A DNA stretch of 64,000 nt from Myxococcales bacterium (GCA_016707895.1 JADJGV010000013.1:124001-188000), one strand, 5' to 3'. Shown: positions 24,181-32,771, numbered from the stretch's first letter. Notes: generated from the sequence alone by a model not told the origin. Made by a program: numbers and translations.

Positions 24181-24864
24181 TCACCGCGGCGCGCCGTCGC
24201 GCGCCTTGTACTCGTAGTAGCGGTCGAGGACCATGCGCACGTACTGGCGGGTGTGCGGGTACGGCGGCACCTGGTTGCCGTACTTCTGCACCGCGCCGCC
24301 GCCGGCGTGGTACGCGGCGATGGTCAGCACGAGGTCGCCGTCGAACTTGTTGGCGAGGATGCGCAAGAGCCGCGTGCCGCCCATGATGTTGTCGCGCGGC
24401 TCGAAGACGTTGGCGACCCGCATGTCGCCCTCGACCGACGGCATCAGCTGCATCAGGCCCTTGGCGCCGACCGACGACACCACGCTGGGGTCGTAGTCGC
24501 TCTCGACCTTGATGATCGCGCGCACCAGCGGCACCGGCAGGCGGTACAGCGCCGCCGCCTCGTAGATGTGCTCGTCGTAGCGGTGGAACCGCTCGGGCGA
24601 GTGATCGCGGGCCGGCACCGCGTCGCAGCGCGCGCAGTCGCCGCGATCGGCCGCGGCCTTCGACCCGCGGTCGGGGGTGGCGTCGATCAGCTTCGACCAC
24701 TTCTTGCCCTTGGGCTTGAGGTTGGTGAAGTGCACGACGCCCTCGTCGTCGGTGTACGTGTAGATGTCGGCCGCGGCGGTGCCGATCGCCAGCGCCGCCA
24801 CCACCGCCGCGTAGAGCGGCCAGCGGCGGCGCGCGGATCGACGGCGGGCGCGCGGGCGAGGCAT
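24181..24864 (-). CDS. Lytic transglycosylase with DUF4124 domain
   Basis: The 227-residue protein starts at the ATG at 24864. An Arg-rich N-terminus and one hydrophobic helix (about residues 14-31) export it. A DUF4124-like segment follows (IYTYTDDEGVVHFTNLKPKG). The soluble lytic transglycosylase fold has the catalytic Glu in IIKVESDYDPSVVS, then GAKGLMQLMPSVEGDM, NIMGGTRLLRIL and AAYHAGGGAVQKYG. It cleaves peptidoglycan glycan strands in the periplasm. A TACGCT hexamer ends seven bases before the ATG. Confidence 0.92.
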   Translation of the reverse strand: MPRPRARRRSARRRWPLYAAVVAALAIGTAAADIYTYTDDEGVVHFTNLKPKGKKWSKLIDATPDRGSKAAADRGDCARCDAVPARDHSPERFHRYDEHIYEAAALYRLPVPLVRAIIKVESDYDPSVVSSVGAKGLMQLMPSVEGDMRVANVFEPRDNIMGGTRLLRILANKFDGDLVLTIAAYHAGGGAVQKYGNQVPPYPHTRQYVRMVLDRYYEYKARDGAPR

Positions 24865-24871
24865 CGAAATG

Positions 24872-24877
24872 AGCGTA
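24872..24877 (-). promoter_or_regulatory. -10-like element of the lytic transglycosylase gene
   Basis: TACGCT within GGCTACGCT on the minus strand, seven bases before the ATG at 24864, with no Shine-Dalgarno between. Confidence 0.4.
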
Positions 24878-24934
24878 GCCAACCCCGGGCGCCACCGCAA
24901 ATCCGCGTGCGGCGGCGCACCGCCTGGAACCGAG

Positions 24935-25750
24935 TCAGCGCCGCGCCCAGGTGACGGTCGGGCAGCGCGCGCCGAGCTCGTAGGTCGGCACGACCTCGTC
25001 GACGACCGCCAGCGCGTCGCCCAGGGCCGCGATCACCTCGGCCTGGGGCGGGAACGAGTAGGAGAGCCGCGAGCCGCGGTAGCTGTCGATCGCGGCGATC
25101 ACCGCCGGCGACCAGCCGGTGCGCGCCGCCAGCGCCGCGCGATCGCCGCACAGCGCCTCGACCGCGCGCCCGATCGCGGCCACGGCGACGTTGCGATCGG
25201 CCGGCTGGATCGCCATCGCCACCCGCCACTTGAGCGCGTGGAAGCTGCCGATCGTGCCCGCGGCCAGCGCCGCGGCCACCGCGTCGAGCGGCTCGGCCAC
25301 CGCCGGCGCCGCGAACAGCCGCAGCGCGACCCGGCCGCCGGGCGCCAGCACCCGCGCCAGCTCGCCGGCCAGCGCGCGGTAGTCTTCGGGGAAGCGCAGC
25401 GTCGACAGCACGCCGTCGCCGACCGCCAGATCGATCGACCGCGCCGCGAGCGGCAGCGCCCGCCAGTCGGCCTGCAGCGCGGTCGCCGCCGGGCCGCGCG
25501 GGCCGATCGCCGCGATCACCTCGGCCGAACGCTCGATGGCGATCAGCCGCGCGGTCGCCGGCCAGCCGGCGCCGATCAGCTCGGGGGTCACGCCGAGCAC
25601 CAGCCCGCGCGGCGCCGGGCCGAACCGCGGGAGCTGCGCGCGCACCGCCGCCACGTCGGACGGGCTCGGGCGCAGCGGCGGGCCGACCAGCGCCCACTGC
25701 CGCGCGTGGCGCGGCCAGTGATCGTCCCCGGGCAGATCGGCGCCGCGCAT
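24935..25750 (-). CDS. Class I SAM-dependent methyltransferase
   Basis: The 271-residue protein has a Rossmann methyltransferase core: GLVLGVTPELIGAGW (motif I region), LIAIERSAEVIAAIG, ADWRALPLAARSIDLAVGDGVLSTL, then YRALAGELARVLAPGGRVALRLF (motif post III). The first 35 residues and the C-terminal 100 are family-specific and do not reveal a substrate. The ATG at 25750 was chosen because it directly follows a TATCCT hexamer and is the last Met before the homologous region. It diverges from the large lipoprotein gene with only 39 bases between. Confidence 0.82.
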   Translation of the reverse strand: MRGADLPGDDHWPRHARQWALVGPPLRPSPSDVAAVRAQLPRFGPAPRGLVLGVTPELIGAGWPATARLIAIERSAEVIAAIGPRGPAATALQADWRALPLAARSIDLAVGDGVLSTLRFPEDYRALAGELARVLAPGGRVALRLFAAPAVAEPLDAVAAALAAGTIGSFHALKWRVAMAIQPADRNVAVAAIGRAVEALCGDRAALAARTGWSPAVIAAIDSYRGSRLSYSFPPQAEVIAALGDALAVVDEVVPTYELGARCPTVTWARR

Positions 25751-25760
25751 CGCGGCCGTC

Positions 25761-25770
25761 AGGATATGCT
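25761..25770. promoter_or_regulatory. Overlapping divergent -10 elements
   Basis: AGGATATGCT reads TATGCT on the plus strand (25765-25770, 19 bases before the lipoprotein ATG) and TATCCT on the minus strand (25766-25761, ten bases before the methyltransferase ATG). The two hexamers overlap, so this may be a bidirectional promoter. Confidence 0.4.
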
Positions 25771-25789
25771 GCCGCCCCAGGACCTCGCC

Positions 25790-27532
25790 ATGAGCCGCAC
25801 CACCTTCGCCACCGGTCTGCTGTTGCCGACGCTCCTGGCCGCGCTGCCCGCCTGCGAGGACAGCGAGCCGCCGTGCACCCAGATGGTGTGCGGCACCACC
25901 TGCGTCGACCTGATGATCGACCCCGCCAACTGCGGCATGTGCGGGCGCGGCTGCGTCAGCGGCGAGACCTGCGTCGCCGGCGCGTGCCAGGGCATGGCCG
26001 CGTGCACCGGCCCCGAGATCGAGTGCGGCGGCGGCTGCGTCGATCCGCAGACCTCGCCGGCGCACTGCGGCGACTGCGCGACCGCGTGCTCGACCGGCAC
26101 CAGCTGCGTGGCCGGCGACTGCGCCGAGCCGCTGGCGGTGCTGCAGACCTCGCTGATGGACGGCACGGTCGGCCGCGACGCGTTCGTGCTCGACGACGTC
26201 ACCTTCGCGCTGCGCGCGCTCAACACCACGACGTTCGCCACCGGCCGCGTGCTCGATCACGCGGTGCTGCCCGACGGCCGGGTGATCCTGCTCGCGGCCG
26301 AGACCGCGGACGTCTTCGAGCTGTTCCTGGTCGGCCCGCGCGGCGGCGCCTGGACCCGGCTGTCGGCGCCGCTGGCCACCGACGTCGACGTCGAGCCCGG
26401 CTTCGCGGTCAGCGCCGACGGCGCGCACGTGCTGTATCGCGCGACCGACCTCGACGTCGGCGTCACCGAGCTGTTCGTCGTCGCGGTGGCCAGCCCCGGG
26501 GTGGCCCACAAGGTCAACGGCGCGCTGGTCACCGGCGGCAACGTCTCGCGGGTGTTCGCGCTGTCGGCCGACGGCCGGCGCGCGGCCTACGTGGCCGACC
26601 AGGACACCGACGGGCTCGACGAGGCCTACACCGTCGACCTGACCGCAGCGACGCCCGGCCCGAGCGTCAAGCTCAACCCGGTCACCACCGACGCGGTGTG
26701 GGATCTGCGGCTCAGCGGCGACGGGTCGCGGGTGGTGTACCGCGCCACCGACGGCGCCACCGGCCGGCTGCAGCTCAACCTGGTCGACGTCGCCAGCCCC
26801 GGCACCGCCACGCCGATCGCCTACGCCGACGGCGCCGAGGGCCAGGTCGAGCAATACCAGCTGAGCCCGACCGGCGACGCCGTCGTGTTCACCGGCGGCA
26901 ACCAGTTCCTGGCGACGTCCTTGTGGCGCGCGCCGCTGGCGCCGCTGGCCGAGGCGACGCGGCTCGTCGACGGCACGGGCCAGCTGAGCGTGCGCGCCGA
27001 CTTCGCGCTCTCGGCCGACGGCGCCCGGGTCTACCTGCGGCAAGTCGACGGCGGCTACGATCGCCTGTTCCGGGTCGCGGTGGCCGCGCCGCTCGCGCTG
27101 ACGCCGCTGACGCCGCTGGCCACCGACGCCGCCGACGAGGTGACCGACTTCGTGGTCTCGCCCGACGAGCGCTCGGTCGCGTATCGCGCCGGCGCCGACG
27201 GCGCCGAAGGCGGCATCTCCCAGCCCGAGACCGCCGGCCCGCTGCCGCCGCGCGCCTTCGCGCCGGCGCTCTACCACCTCGCGCTGGGGGCGACGCTCGG
27301 GGATCCGACGCAGCTCAGCCCGGCGATCGACGTCGCCGACGAGGGCATCGGCGCCGGCTACCGCTTCGCCGGCGACGGCGTCCGGGTGCTGTACCGCGCC
27401 GATCACGATCAGCCGACGTTCGCCGACGCGTACCTGGCGTCGGTCGCGACCGCGGGCGCGCCGCGCAAGGTCAGCCCGCCGCTCGATCAGACCTCGGACG
27501 CGACCGACGTCTCGCTGATCACCGCCTACTGA
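25790..27532 (+). CDS. Cys-rich beta-propeller lipoprotein
   Basis: The 580-residue lipoprotein has a signal ending ALPAC (Cys22). Two Cys-rich modules of the myxobacterial type follow (CVDLMIDPANCGMCGRGCVS and CVDPQTSPAHCGDCATAC, residues about 35-105). The rest is a TolB/WD40-like propeller of about seven blades with recurring ALSADGRRAAYVAD, RLSGDGSRVVYRATD and VVSPDERSVAYRAG. It should sit on the cell surface or in the periplasm. The ATG at 25790 starts the signal peptide. The next gene begins three bases after its stop. Confidence 0.85.
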   Translation: MSRTTFATGLLLPTLLAALPACEDSEPPCTQMVCGTTCVDLMIDPANCGMCGRGCVSGETCVAGACQGMAACTGPEIECGGGCVDPQTSPAHCGDCATACSTGTSCVAGDCAEPLAVLQTSLMDGTVGRDAFVLDDVTFALRALNTTTFATGRVLDHAVLPDGRVILLAAETADVFELFLVGPRGGAWTRLSAPLATDVDVEPGFAVSADGAHVLYRATDLDVGVTELFVVAVASPGVAHKVNGALVTGGNVSRVFALSADGRRAAYVADQDTDGLDEAYTVDLTAATPGPSVKLNPVTTDAVWDLRLSGDGSRVVYRATDGATGRLQLNLVDVASPGTATPIAYADGAEGQVEQYQLSPTGDAVVFTGGNQFLATSLWRAPLAPLAEATRLVDGTGQLSVRADFALSADGARVYLRQVDGGYDRLFRVAVAAPLALTPLTPLATDAADEVTDFVVSPDERSVAYRAGADGAEGGISQPETAGPLPPRAFAPALYHLALGATLGDPTQLSPAIDVADEGIGAGYRFAGDGVRVLYRADHDQPTFADAYLASVATAGAPRKVSPPLDQTSDATDVSLITAY

Positions 27533-27535
27533 CCG

Positions 27536-28900
27536 GTGGCGACCCACGGGCAGCTCCCCGGGATCGTCTGGCCGCCGGTGCCGACCGGCGCCGACGCCAC
27601 CGCGCTCGCGCTGGCGTGGCAGCTCGAGCAGAGCCAGTGGTGGCCGGCCGCGCGCCTCGCCGCCGGCCAGCGTCGCCAGCTGGCGGCGCTGATCCGCCAC
27701 GCCGCCACGTCGACGCCGTTCTACCGCGCGCGCCTGGCCGGCGTCGCCACCGACCACCCCGACGGCGTCGCCGACGACGCCTGGGCCCAGGTGCCGATCA
27801 CCACCCGCGACGCGCTGATCGCCGCCGGCGACGACCTGCTCAGCCGCGCCTACCCCGCCGCCCACGGCCAGGCCCACGAGGTCACCACCTCGCGCACCAC
27901 CGGCGCGCCGGTCCGGCTGCGCGCCACCGAGCTGATGGCGGCGTGGTGGCGCGCGCTGACGCTGCGCGATCATGCGTGGCACCGCCGCGACCTCGACGCC
28001 CACCTCGCGGCGATCCGCCACGTCGCCGACGGCGCGGCCCCGCCCGACGGCCTGCGCGCGCGGGGCTGGGGGCCTGCCACCGCCGCGATCGCGCCCGACG
28101 CGCCGATGTCGCTCCTGTCGATCACCGCGACGATCGATCAGCAGGTCGACTGGCTCGTGCGCGCGGACCCGACCTACCTGCTGATCTACCCGACCGCGCT
28201 CGACGCGGTGGTCCACGCGCTGGCGGCGCGCGGCGCGCGGCTGCCAGCGCTGCGGCAGGTGCGCACGATCAGCGAGGCGCTGGCGCCGGCCACGCGCGCC
28301 GCGTGCGCCGAGGTGCTCGGCGTGCCGATCGTCGACACCTACTCCGCGCAGGAGGTCGGCTACATCGCGCTGCAGTGCCCGGACCACGCGCACTACCACG
28401 TCGCGGCCGAGCGGCTGCGGGTCGAGATCCTCGATGACGACGGCCGCCCGTGCCCGCCGGGCGCCACCGGGCGGGTGGTGGTGACCGACCTGCACAACCT
28501 GGCCACGCCGGTCATCCGCTACGACCTCGGCGACCTGGCCACCGTCGGCGCGCCCTGCCCGTGCGGCCGCGGCCTGCCGGTCCTGACCCGGATCGTCGGG
28601 CGCCGCCGTGGGCTGTTGCGCTACCCCGACGGCCGCGTCGCCTGGCCGGTGTTCACGGTCGCGTGCCGCGCGGCCGCGCGCTACCGCGAGCTGCAGCTGG
28701 TGCAGGACGACGTCGACCGGCTGCGGCTGCGCGTCGTCGCCGATCCGCCGCTGACCGCCGCCGATCACGCCGCGCTGACCGCCGCGCTCCACGGCGCGCT
28801 CGGCCACCCGTTCGCGGTGACGATCGAGGCGGTCGCGACCCTGGGCCGCGGCCCGGCCGGCAAGCTCGAGGAGTTCGTGTCCCACGTCGGGCCGCGGTGA
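27536..28900 (+). CDS. PaaK/CapK-like adenylate-forming enzyme
   Basis: The 454-residue protein starts with GTG three bases after the lipoprotein stop. It matches the phenylacetate-CoA ligase/CapK family: an N-terminal HAATSTPFYRARLAGV, the phosphate-binding TTSRTTGAPVRLRAT (normally TSGTTGxP; here Arg replaces Gly), YPTALDAVVHALAARG, QVRTISEALAP, YSAQEVGYIALQCP, VIRYDLGDLA and CPCGRGLPVLTRIVGR. Such enzymes activate carboxylic acids as AMP esters. The substrate is unknown. The altered P-loop residue makes activity less certain. It is followed by nadB. Confidence 0.85.
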   Translation: MATHGQLPGIVWPPVPTGADATALALAWQLEQSQWWPAARLAAGQRRQLAALIRHAATSTPFYRARLAGVATDHPDGVADDAWAQVPITTRDALIAAGDDLLSRAYPAAHGQAHEVTTSRTTGAPVRLRATELMAAWWRALTLRDHAWHRRDLDAHLAAIRHVADGAAPPDGLRARGWGPATAAIAPDAPMSLLSITATIDQQVDWLVRADPTYLLIYPTALDAVVHALAARGARLPALRQVRTISEALAPATRAACAEVLGVPIVDTYSAQEVGYIALQCPDHAHYHVAAERLRVEILDDDGRPCPPGATGRVVVTDLHNLATPVIRYDLGDLATVGAPCPCGRGLPVLTRIVGRRRGLLRYPDGRVAWPVFTVACRAAARYRELQLVQDDVDRLRLRVVADPPLTAADHAALTAALHGALGHPFAVTIEAVATLGRGPAGKLEEFVSHVGPR

Positions 28901-28939
28901 AAACCGCGACGCGCGCACCAGCGCCCGCATCCAACCGGG

Positions 28940-28945
28940 TATGGT
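28940..28945 (+). promoter_or_regulatory. -10-like element of nadB
   Basis: TATGGT, seven bases before the ATG at 28953. The upstream in-frame ATG at 28941 lies inside this hexamer, which argues for 28953 as the start. Confidence 0.4.
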
Positions 28946-28952
28946 CGCGCCC

Positions 28953-30539
28953 ATGGCCCAGCTCGAGACCGACTACCTCGTCCTCGGCACCGGCATCGCC
29001 GGGCTGGCGTTCGCCATCGACGCCGCCGCGCACGGGCAGGTCACGATCGTCACCAAGCGCGGCACGATCGACACCAACACCAACTGGGCCCAGGGCGGCG
29101 TCGCCGCGGTGCTGGCCGACGACGACAGCTTCGACCAGCACGTCGCCGACACGTTGACCGTCGGCGACGGCCTGTGCGACCGCAAGGTCGTCGAGGGCAT
29201 CATCGCCGAGGGCCCGGCCGCGGTCGAGAAGCTGCTCGCGCTCGGCACCCAGCTCGATCGCACGCCAGCCGGCGCGCTGGACCTGACCCGCGAGGGCGGC
29301 CACAGCCGGCGCCGGGTGGTCCACCACGAGGACGTCAGCGGCCGCGAGATCCAGCGCGCGCTGATGGCCGCGGTGGCCGCCCACCCGCGGATCACCGTGC
29401 TCGAGGACCACATCGCGGTCGACCTGCTGAGCATGGCCAAGTACGGCGGCGACGCCGCGTGCTTCGGCGCCTACGTGCTCGCGAAGGCCACCGGCGTGGT
29501 CCACACGATCGTCGCTCGCGCGACGATCCTGGCCACCGGCGGCGCCGGCAAGGTCTACGTCTACACCTCCAACCCCGACGTCGCGACCGGCGACGGCGTG
29601 GCCATGGCCTACCGGATCGGCGCGGTGGTCTCGAACCTCGAGTTCGTGCAGTTCCACCCGACGGTGCTGTACCACCCGATGGCCAAGAGCTTCCTGATCT
29701 CCGAGGCGCTGCGCGGCGAAGGCGGCAAGCTGCGCCTGGCCACCGGCGAGCGGTTCATGGACGCCTACCACGAGCGGGCCGAGCTGGGCCCGCGCGACGT
29801 CGTGGCCCGCGCCATCGACAACGAGCTCAAGAAGTCGGGCGCCGACTCGGTGTTCCTCGACATGACCCACCTGCCGGCCGAGTTCGTGCGCAGCCGGTTC
29901 CCCAACATCGCCGAGCGCTGCCTGGCGCTGGGCATCGACATCACCCAGCAGCCGATCCCGGTGGTGCCCGCGGCGCACTACATGTGCGGCGGGGTCAAGG
30001 TCGACGAGGTCGGCCAGACCACGGTCAAGAACCTCTACGCGATCGGCGAGGTGTCGTGGACCGGCCTCCACGGCGCGTGCCGGCTGGCGTCGAACTCGCT
30101 GCTCGAGGGCATGGTCTACGCGCGCCGCGCGGCGGCCCACGTCCAGGGCGCGGTGGCGGTGCGGCCGAGCCACATCACGCCGTGGCAGTCGGGCGACGCG
30201 ACCGACTCCAACGACGCGATCGTCGTCGCGCTCAACTGGGACGAGATCCGCCGGTTCATGTGGAGCTACGTCGGCATCGTCCGCTCCGACAAGCGCATCG
30301 ATCGCGCCCGCCGCCGGATCGAGCTGCTGCGCGACGAGCTGCGCGAGTACTACTGGAACTTCAAGATCACCAGCGACATGATCGAGCTGCGCAACCTGGC
30401 GCTGGTCGCGCACCTGATCATCGAGAGCGCGCGCCGCCGCAAGGAGTCGCGCGGGCTGCACTACACGGTCGACTACCCGCAGAAGGCCGAGGTCGTGCGG
30501 GACACCGAGCTGCAGCTGACCAACGGCCCCGCGGCGTAG
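28953..30539 (+). CDS. nadB: L-aspartate oxidase
   Basis: The 528-residue flavoenzyme oxidises aspartate to iminoaspartate, the first step of NAD synthesis. The FAD motif is YLVLGTGIAGLAFAIDAA, followed by NWAQGGVAAVL, the family region REGGHSRRRVVHHEDVSGREI, TGGAGKVY, EFVQFHPT, SEALRGEGG, and AAHYMCGGVKVDEVGQTT with GEVSWTGLHGACRLASNSLLEG. The C-terminal helical domain is present. nadA and nadC are not in the window, so NAD synthesis genes are dispersed. Start choice is explained under the adjacent -10-like site. Confidence 0.96.
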   Translation: MAQLETDYLVLGTGIAGLAFAIDAAAHGQVTIVTKRGTIDTNTNWAQGGVAAVLADDDSFDQHVADTLTVGDGLCDRKVVEGIIAEGPAAVEKLLALGTQLDRTPAGALDLTREGGHSRRRVVHHEDVSGREIQRALMAAVAAHPRITVLEDHIAVDLLSMAKYGGDAACFGAYVLAKATGVVHTIVARATILATGGAGKVYVYTSNPDVATGDGVAMAYRIGAVVSNLEFVQFHPTVLYHPMAKSFLISEALRGEGGKLRLATGERFMDAYHERAELGPRDVVARAIDNELKKSGADSVFLDMTHLPAEFVRSRFPNIAERCLALGIDITQQPIPVVPAAHYMCGGVKVDEVGQTTVKNLYAIGEVSWTGLHGACRLASNSLLEGMVYARRAAAHVQGAVAVRPSHITPWQSGDATDSNDAIVVALNWDEIRRFMWSYVGIVRSDKRIDRARRRIELLRDELREYYWNFKITSDMIELRNLALVAHLIIESARRRKESRGLHYTVDYPQKAEVVRDTELQLTNGPAA

Positions 30540-30724
30540 CGCGCGCGCCACGCGGCGGCCGGTTTCACACCCGCCAGCGTCAACCGGGGTTCACGGGATC
30601 GACCGCGGCGTGGGCCGGGCCTGTGCCGTAACCATATGAAATCACACAACGGACCTGCGCGCCGCGGATCCGAGGCAACCCCGGCGCGCCCCACCGCGAC
30701 ACTGGCACCGCGGTCGCAATACCC

Positions 30725-30812
30725 CCGTCCGTACTCTCGCAGCGTTTTCTTGACGGACGGCCACAACGTTGCGAGGGGCCGCCGAGGCATTCCGCCTCGG
30801 CGGTTTGTTTTT
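30725..30812 (+). ncRNA. Candidate structured small RNA or leader ending in a terminator
   Basis: The 318-base gap between nadB and the next gene is less GC-rich than its surroundings and has no plausible coding frame. It holds a hairpin with perfect arms CCGTCCGT (30725-30732) and ACGGACGG (30753-30760), then the intrinsic terminator at 30779-30812. The terminator ends 45 bases before the next start codon, and that gene has its own -10-like site, so the upstream segment looks like an independent short transcript or a 3' UTR-derived RNA of nadB. The 5' end is unknown; a region near 30628-30640 (TAACCATATGAA) is one possible promoter. Confidence 0.45.
30779..30812 (+). terminator. Intrinsic terminator
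   Basis: CCGCCGAGGC and GCCTCGGCGG form a perfect 10-bp stem with a five-base loop, followed directly by TTTGTTTTT. It is the only textbook Rho-independent terminator seen in the window. Confidence 0.88.
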
Positions 30813-30843
30813 CGGCGCCCGTGCGCGCGCGCGCGCGATCGCC

Positions 30844-30849
30844 TATCTT
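30844..30849 (+). promoter_or_regulatory. -10-like element of the lipoprotein gene at 30858
   Basis: TATCTT, eight bases before the ATG at 30858 and downstream of the intrinsic terminator. No Shine-Dalgarno. Confidence 0.4.
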
Positions 30850-30857
30850 CGACGCAC

Positions 30858-31592
30858 ATGGGCACGGTCTTCGGCTCGCGCGGCACCGCCACCTGGCTCG
30901 CGCTCGCGCTCGCCGCGACCGCCTGCACCGGCGGCCTGCGCAACCCGGCGCCGGCCAAGCGCGGCGCCGGCGCGATCGTCGGCGCGCTGGCCGGCGACGA
31001 TCCGGCCGCGGCCTACGCGCTCCTGTCGAAGGACGCCCGGGCCCGGGTCAGCTTCGAGGAGTTCCGCCTGCAGTGGCAGGCCAGCGCCGCCGAGCGCGCG
31101 TGGCAGGTGGCGCGGCTGCGCGAGGCGCTGGCCGCCGATCCCGACGCCGGCGAGCGGGCCACGATCACCTTCGCCGACGGCAAGGCGGTGAGCCTGGTCC
31201 GCGATCAGGCCCGCTGGCGGCTGGCCGCGCCGCTGGTGTCGCGCACCCACGCCGCGCGGCCGCGCGAGGCGGTGCGGATGTTCGCCGAGGCGATCCGCGA
31301 TCACGACCTCAACGCGTTCCTGCGCTCGCTGACCCGCCGTCGCCGCGAGGGCCTGATGCGCCAGCTCGACGGATTCCTGGCCGGCCTCGAGCGCAAGGTC
31401 GAGGGCACGATCGAGGAGATCGGCACCGATCGCGCCGAGCTGCGCTGGGACGAGGCCGGGATGCGCTACCGCATCGTCATCCGCAAGGAGGACGACGAGT
31501 GGCTGATCGACGACATCCACATCCAGCCCGCGCCCGAGGACGAGGCGCCGGCCACGCCGACCGACGATCAGCCCCCGCCTGATATCTTCTAG
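30858..31592 (+). CDS. Lipoprotein of unknown function
   Basis: The 244-residue protein has a lipoprotein signal (ATWLALALAATAC, Cys at about 22). The mature part has two similar halves of helix-turn-sheet character: PAAAYALLSKDARARVSFEEF with ATITFADGKAVSLVRDQARWRL, and DLNAFLRSLTRRRREGLMRQLD with RYRIVIRKEDDEWLIDDIHIQP. The arrangement resembles NTF2/DUF4878-like lumazine-fold lipoproteins, but this is inference. The C-terminus is Asp/Pro-rich. Repeat hairpins begin two bases after the stop codon. Confidence 0.78.
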   Translation: MGTVFGSRGTATWLALALAATACTGGLRNPAPAKRGAGAIVGALAGDDPAAAYALLSKDARARVSFEEFRLQWQASAAERAWQVARLREALAADPDAGERATITFADGKAVSLVRDQARWRLAAPLVSRTHAARPREAVRMFAEAIRDHDLNAFLRSLTRRRREGLMRQLDGFLAGLERKVEGTIEEIGTDRAELRWDEAGMRYRIVIRKEDDEWLIDDIHIQPAPEDEAPATPTDDQPPPDIF

Positions 31593-31593
31593 C

Positions 31594-31616
31594 GAGGGGC
31601 TTTCGCAAAGCCCTCC
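31594..31616 (+). repeat. Short hairpin, TTTCGCAAA family
   Basis: GGGCTTT and AAAGCCC form a stem around a CGC loop (31597-31613), two to four bases after the stop codon of the lipoprotein gene. It is a shorter relative of the two full elements at 31629 and 57800. Confidence 0.65.
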
Positions 31617-31628
31617 CGGTGTTCTTGA

Positions 31629-31683
31629 GAGGGCCTTTCGCAAAGGCCCTCCCCCACAAGACGTGGGGCCCCCACCCGAAACG
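31629..31683 (+). repeat. Double-hairpin dispersed repeat, copy 1
   Basis: The first hairpin has 10-bp arms GAGGGCCTTT and AAAGGCCCTC around CGC. The second has CCCCAC and GTGGGG around AAGAC. The element ends CCCCCACCCGAAACG. The same architecture, with compensatory changes in both stems, occurs at 57800-57855. Together with 31594-31616 and a CGCGAG/CTCGCG hairpin at 31682-31700 it fills the 126 bases between the lipoprotein gene and the left chemosensory operon; no gene is seen there. Confidence 0.8.
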
Positions 31684-31718
31684 CGAGATCCTCGCTCGCG
31701 GCCTGAGGCCCTCCCCCG

Positions 31719-32645
31719 TCAGAACAGCGCGACCTCGCCGGCGGCCTGGGTCGTCGGGCCGGCGCCCTCGCCCAGCGTGGTCTGGACCGGCGGCGCGATC
31801 GCCGCGCTGTCCCCGGGCGGCGTGAGCGTCGCCTGCGCCTCGTGGGCCCAGCCGTCGATCGCCAGGAGCTGCTGCGCGCAGACGTCCTGGAACTGCAGGT
31901 GGGACAGCGCGGTGTGGCTGGTGTCGACCATCGACGTGACGGTGTGGTCGGTCGCGTCGAGCGCGCCCCGCACCTGCTCGTGGAGCAGCTCGAGCTGCCG
32001 CTCGACGTTGGACAGATCGGCGCGCAGGTCGTCGGCGAGCGCGGTGGTCTCAGCGCCGAGCTCGGCGCTGCGCTGGCGGAGCGCCGGCAGCGCGGTACCC
32101 AGCGAGCCGGCGAGGCGGTTGATGGTCGCGTTGGTGTTGGCGATCGCATCCGACAGCCGCTTCATCTCCTGGGCGATCACCGCGAAGCCGTGATCGCCGA
32201 CCCGCGCCGCCTCGATCCGCGCGTTGAGCGCCAGCGTCCGCGCCTGGCTGGCCAGGCTGGCGATGTCGCCGGCCGCGACCCCGATCTGCTCGGCGTGGGT
32301 GCTGGCCGCGGCGACCTCGCCGCAGTGGTCCTGCAGCGACCCCGACACGCGATCGAGATCGGTGCGCATCCGCAGGGCGAGTTCGCGCACCGCCTTGGTG
32401 AGCGTCGCGCCGTCGCCGCTGACCACGTGGTCGAGCACGCGGCGGACGTCGGCGGCGTGGCTGCGCCCGACCTCGACCAGCCGCGCCAGCGCGCCGCCCG
32501 CGGCCAGGGTCTCGCGCTCGGTCGTCGCGTTGACCTCGCGGATCCGGCGGACCAGCCGCCGCCGGAGCGCGCCGATCACCTCGCCGACCGACGCCTCGAC
32601 GATCGGGACGACCGACGGTGGGCGGGGACGCGCGAACGGCCACAT
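31719..32645 (-). CDS. Cytosolic MCP-like signalling protein
   Basis: The 308-residue protein has no transmembrane segment. Its central helix hairpin resembles the MCP signalling tip but is degenerate: SLASQARTLALNARIEAARVGDHGFAVIAQEMKRLS. The C-terminal helix has LSHLQFQDVCAQQLLAIDGWAHE, whose FQDxxxQ spacing resembles the CheZ phosphatase motif. It is the last gene of the left chemosensory operon, 164 bases after cheB. It could be a soluble receptor, a CheW/CheA cluster modulator or a CheY-P phosphatase; these are inferences. Confidence 0.8.
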   Translation of the reverse strand: MWPFARPRPPSVVPIVEASVGEVIGALRRRLVRRIREVNATTERETLAAGGALARLVEVGRSHAADVRRVLDHVVSGDGATLTKAVRELALRMRTDLDRVSGSLQDHCGEVAAASTHAEQIGVAAGDIASLASQARTLALNARIEAARVGDHGFAVIAQEMKRLSDAIANTNATINRLAGSLGTALPALRQRSAELGAETTALADDLRADLSNVERQLELLHEQVRGALDATDHTVTSMVDTSHTALSHLQFQDVCAQQLLAIDGWAHEAQATLTPPGDSAAIAPPVQTTLGEGAGPTTQAAGEVALF

Positions 32646-32771
32646 GGTCAGGCCCCCACCCTTCGCGCGCCGCTCGGGCGTGGGGCGATCGCCCGCGGAG
32701 CCGGACGTGGCAGGCCGCGGCGCGGCGATGGAACGGGGAGCGGCGCAGCCATGCCCCTTGGATCGGCCGGA

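Noticed and set aside
24935..28954. A 1339-codon minus-strand frame
   Set aside because: Only the last 271 codons (from 25750) encode a real protein. The rest is antisense to the lipoprotein, ligase and nadB genes.
30750..30755. TTGACG as a -35 promoter element
   Set aside because: No -10 hexamer lies 16-18 bases downstream, and the bases are part of the hairpin arm region of the candidate RNA.
32689..32698. GGCGATCGCC palindrome as a special site (HIP1-like)
   Set aside because: A single palindrome of this kind is expected by chance in DNA of this composition.
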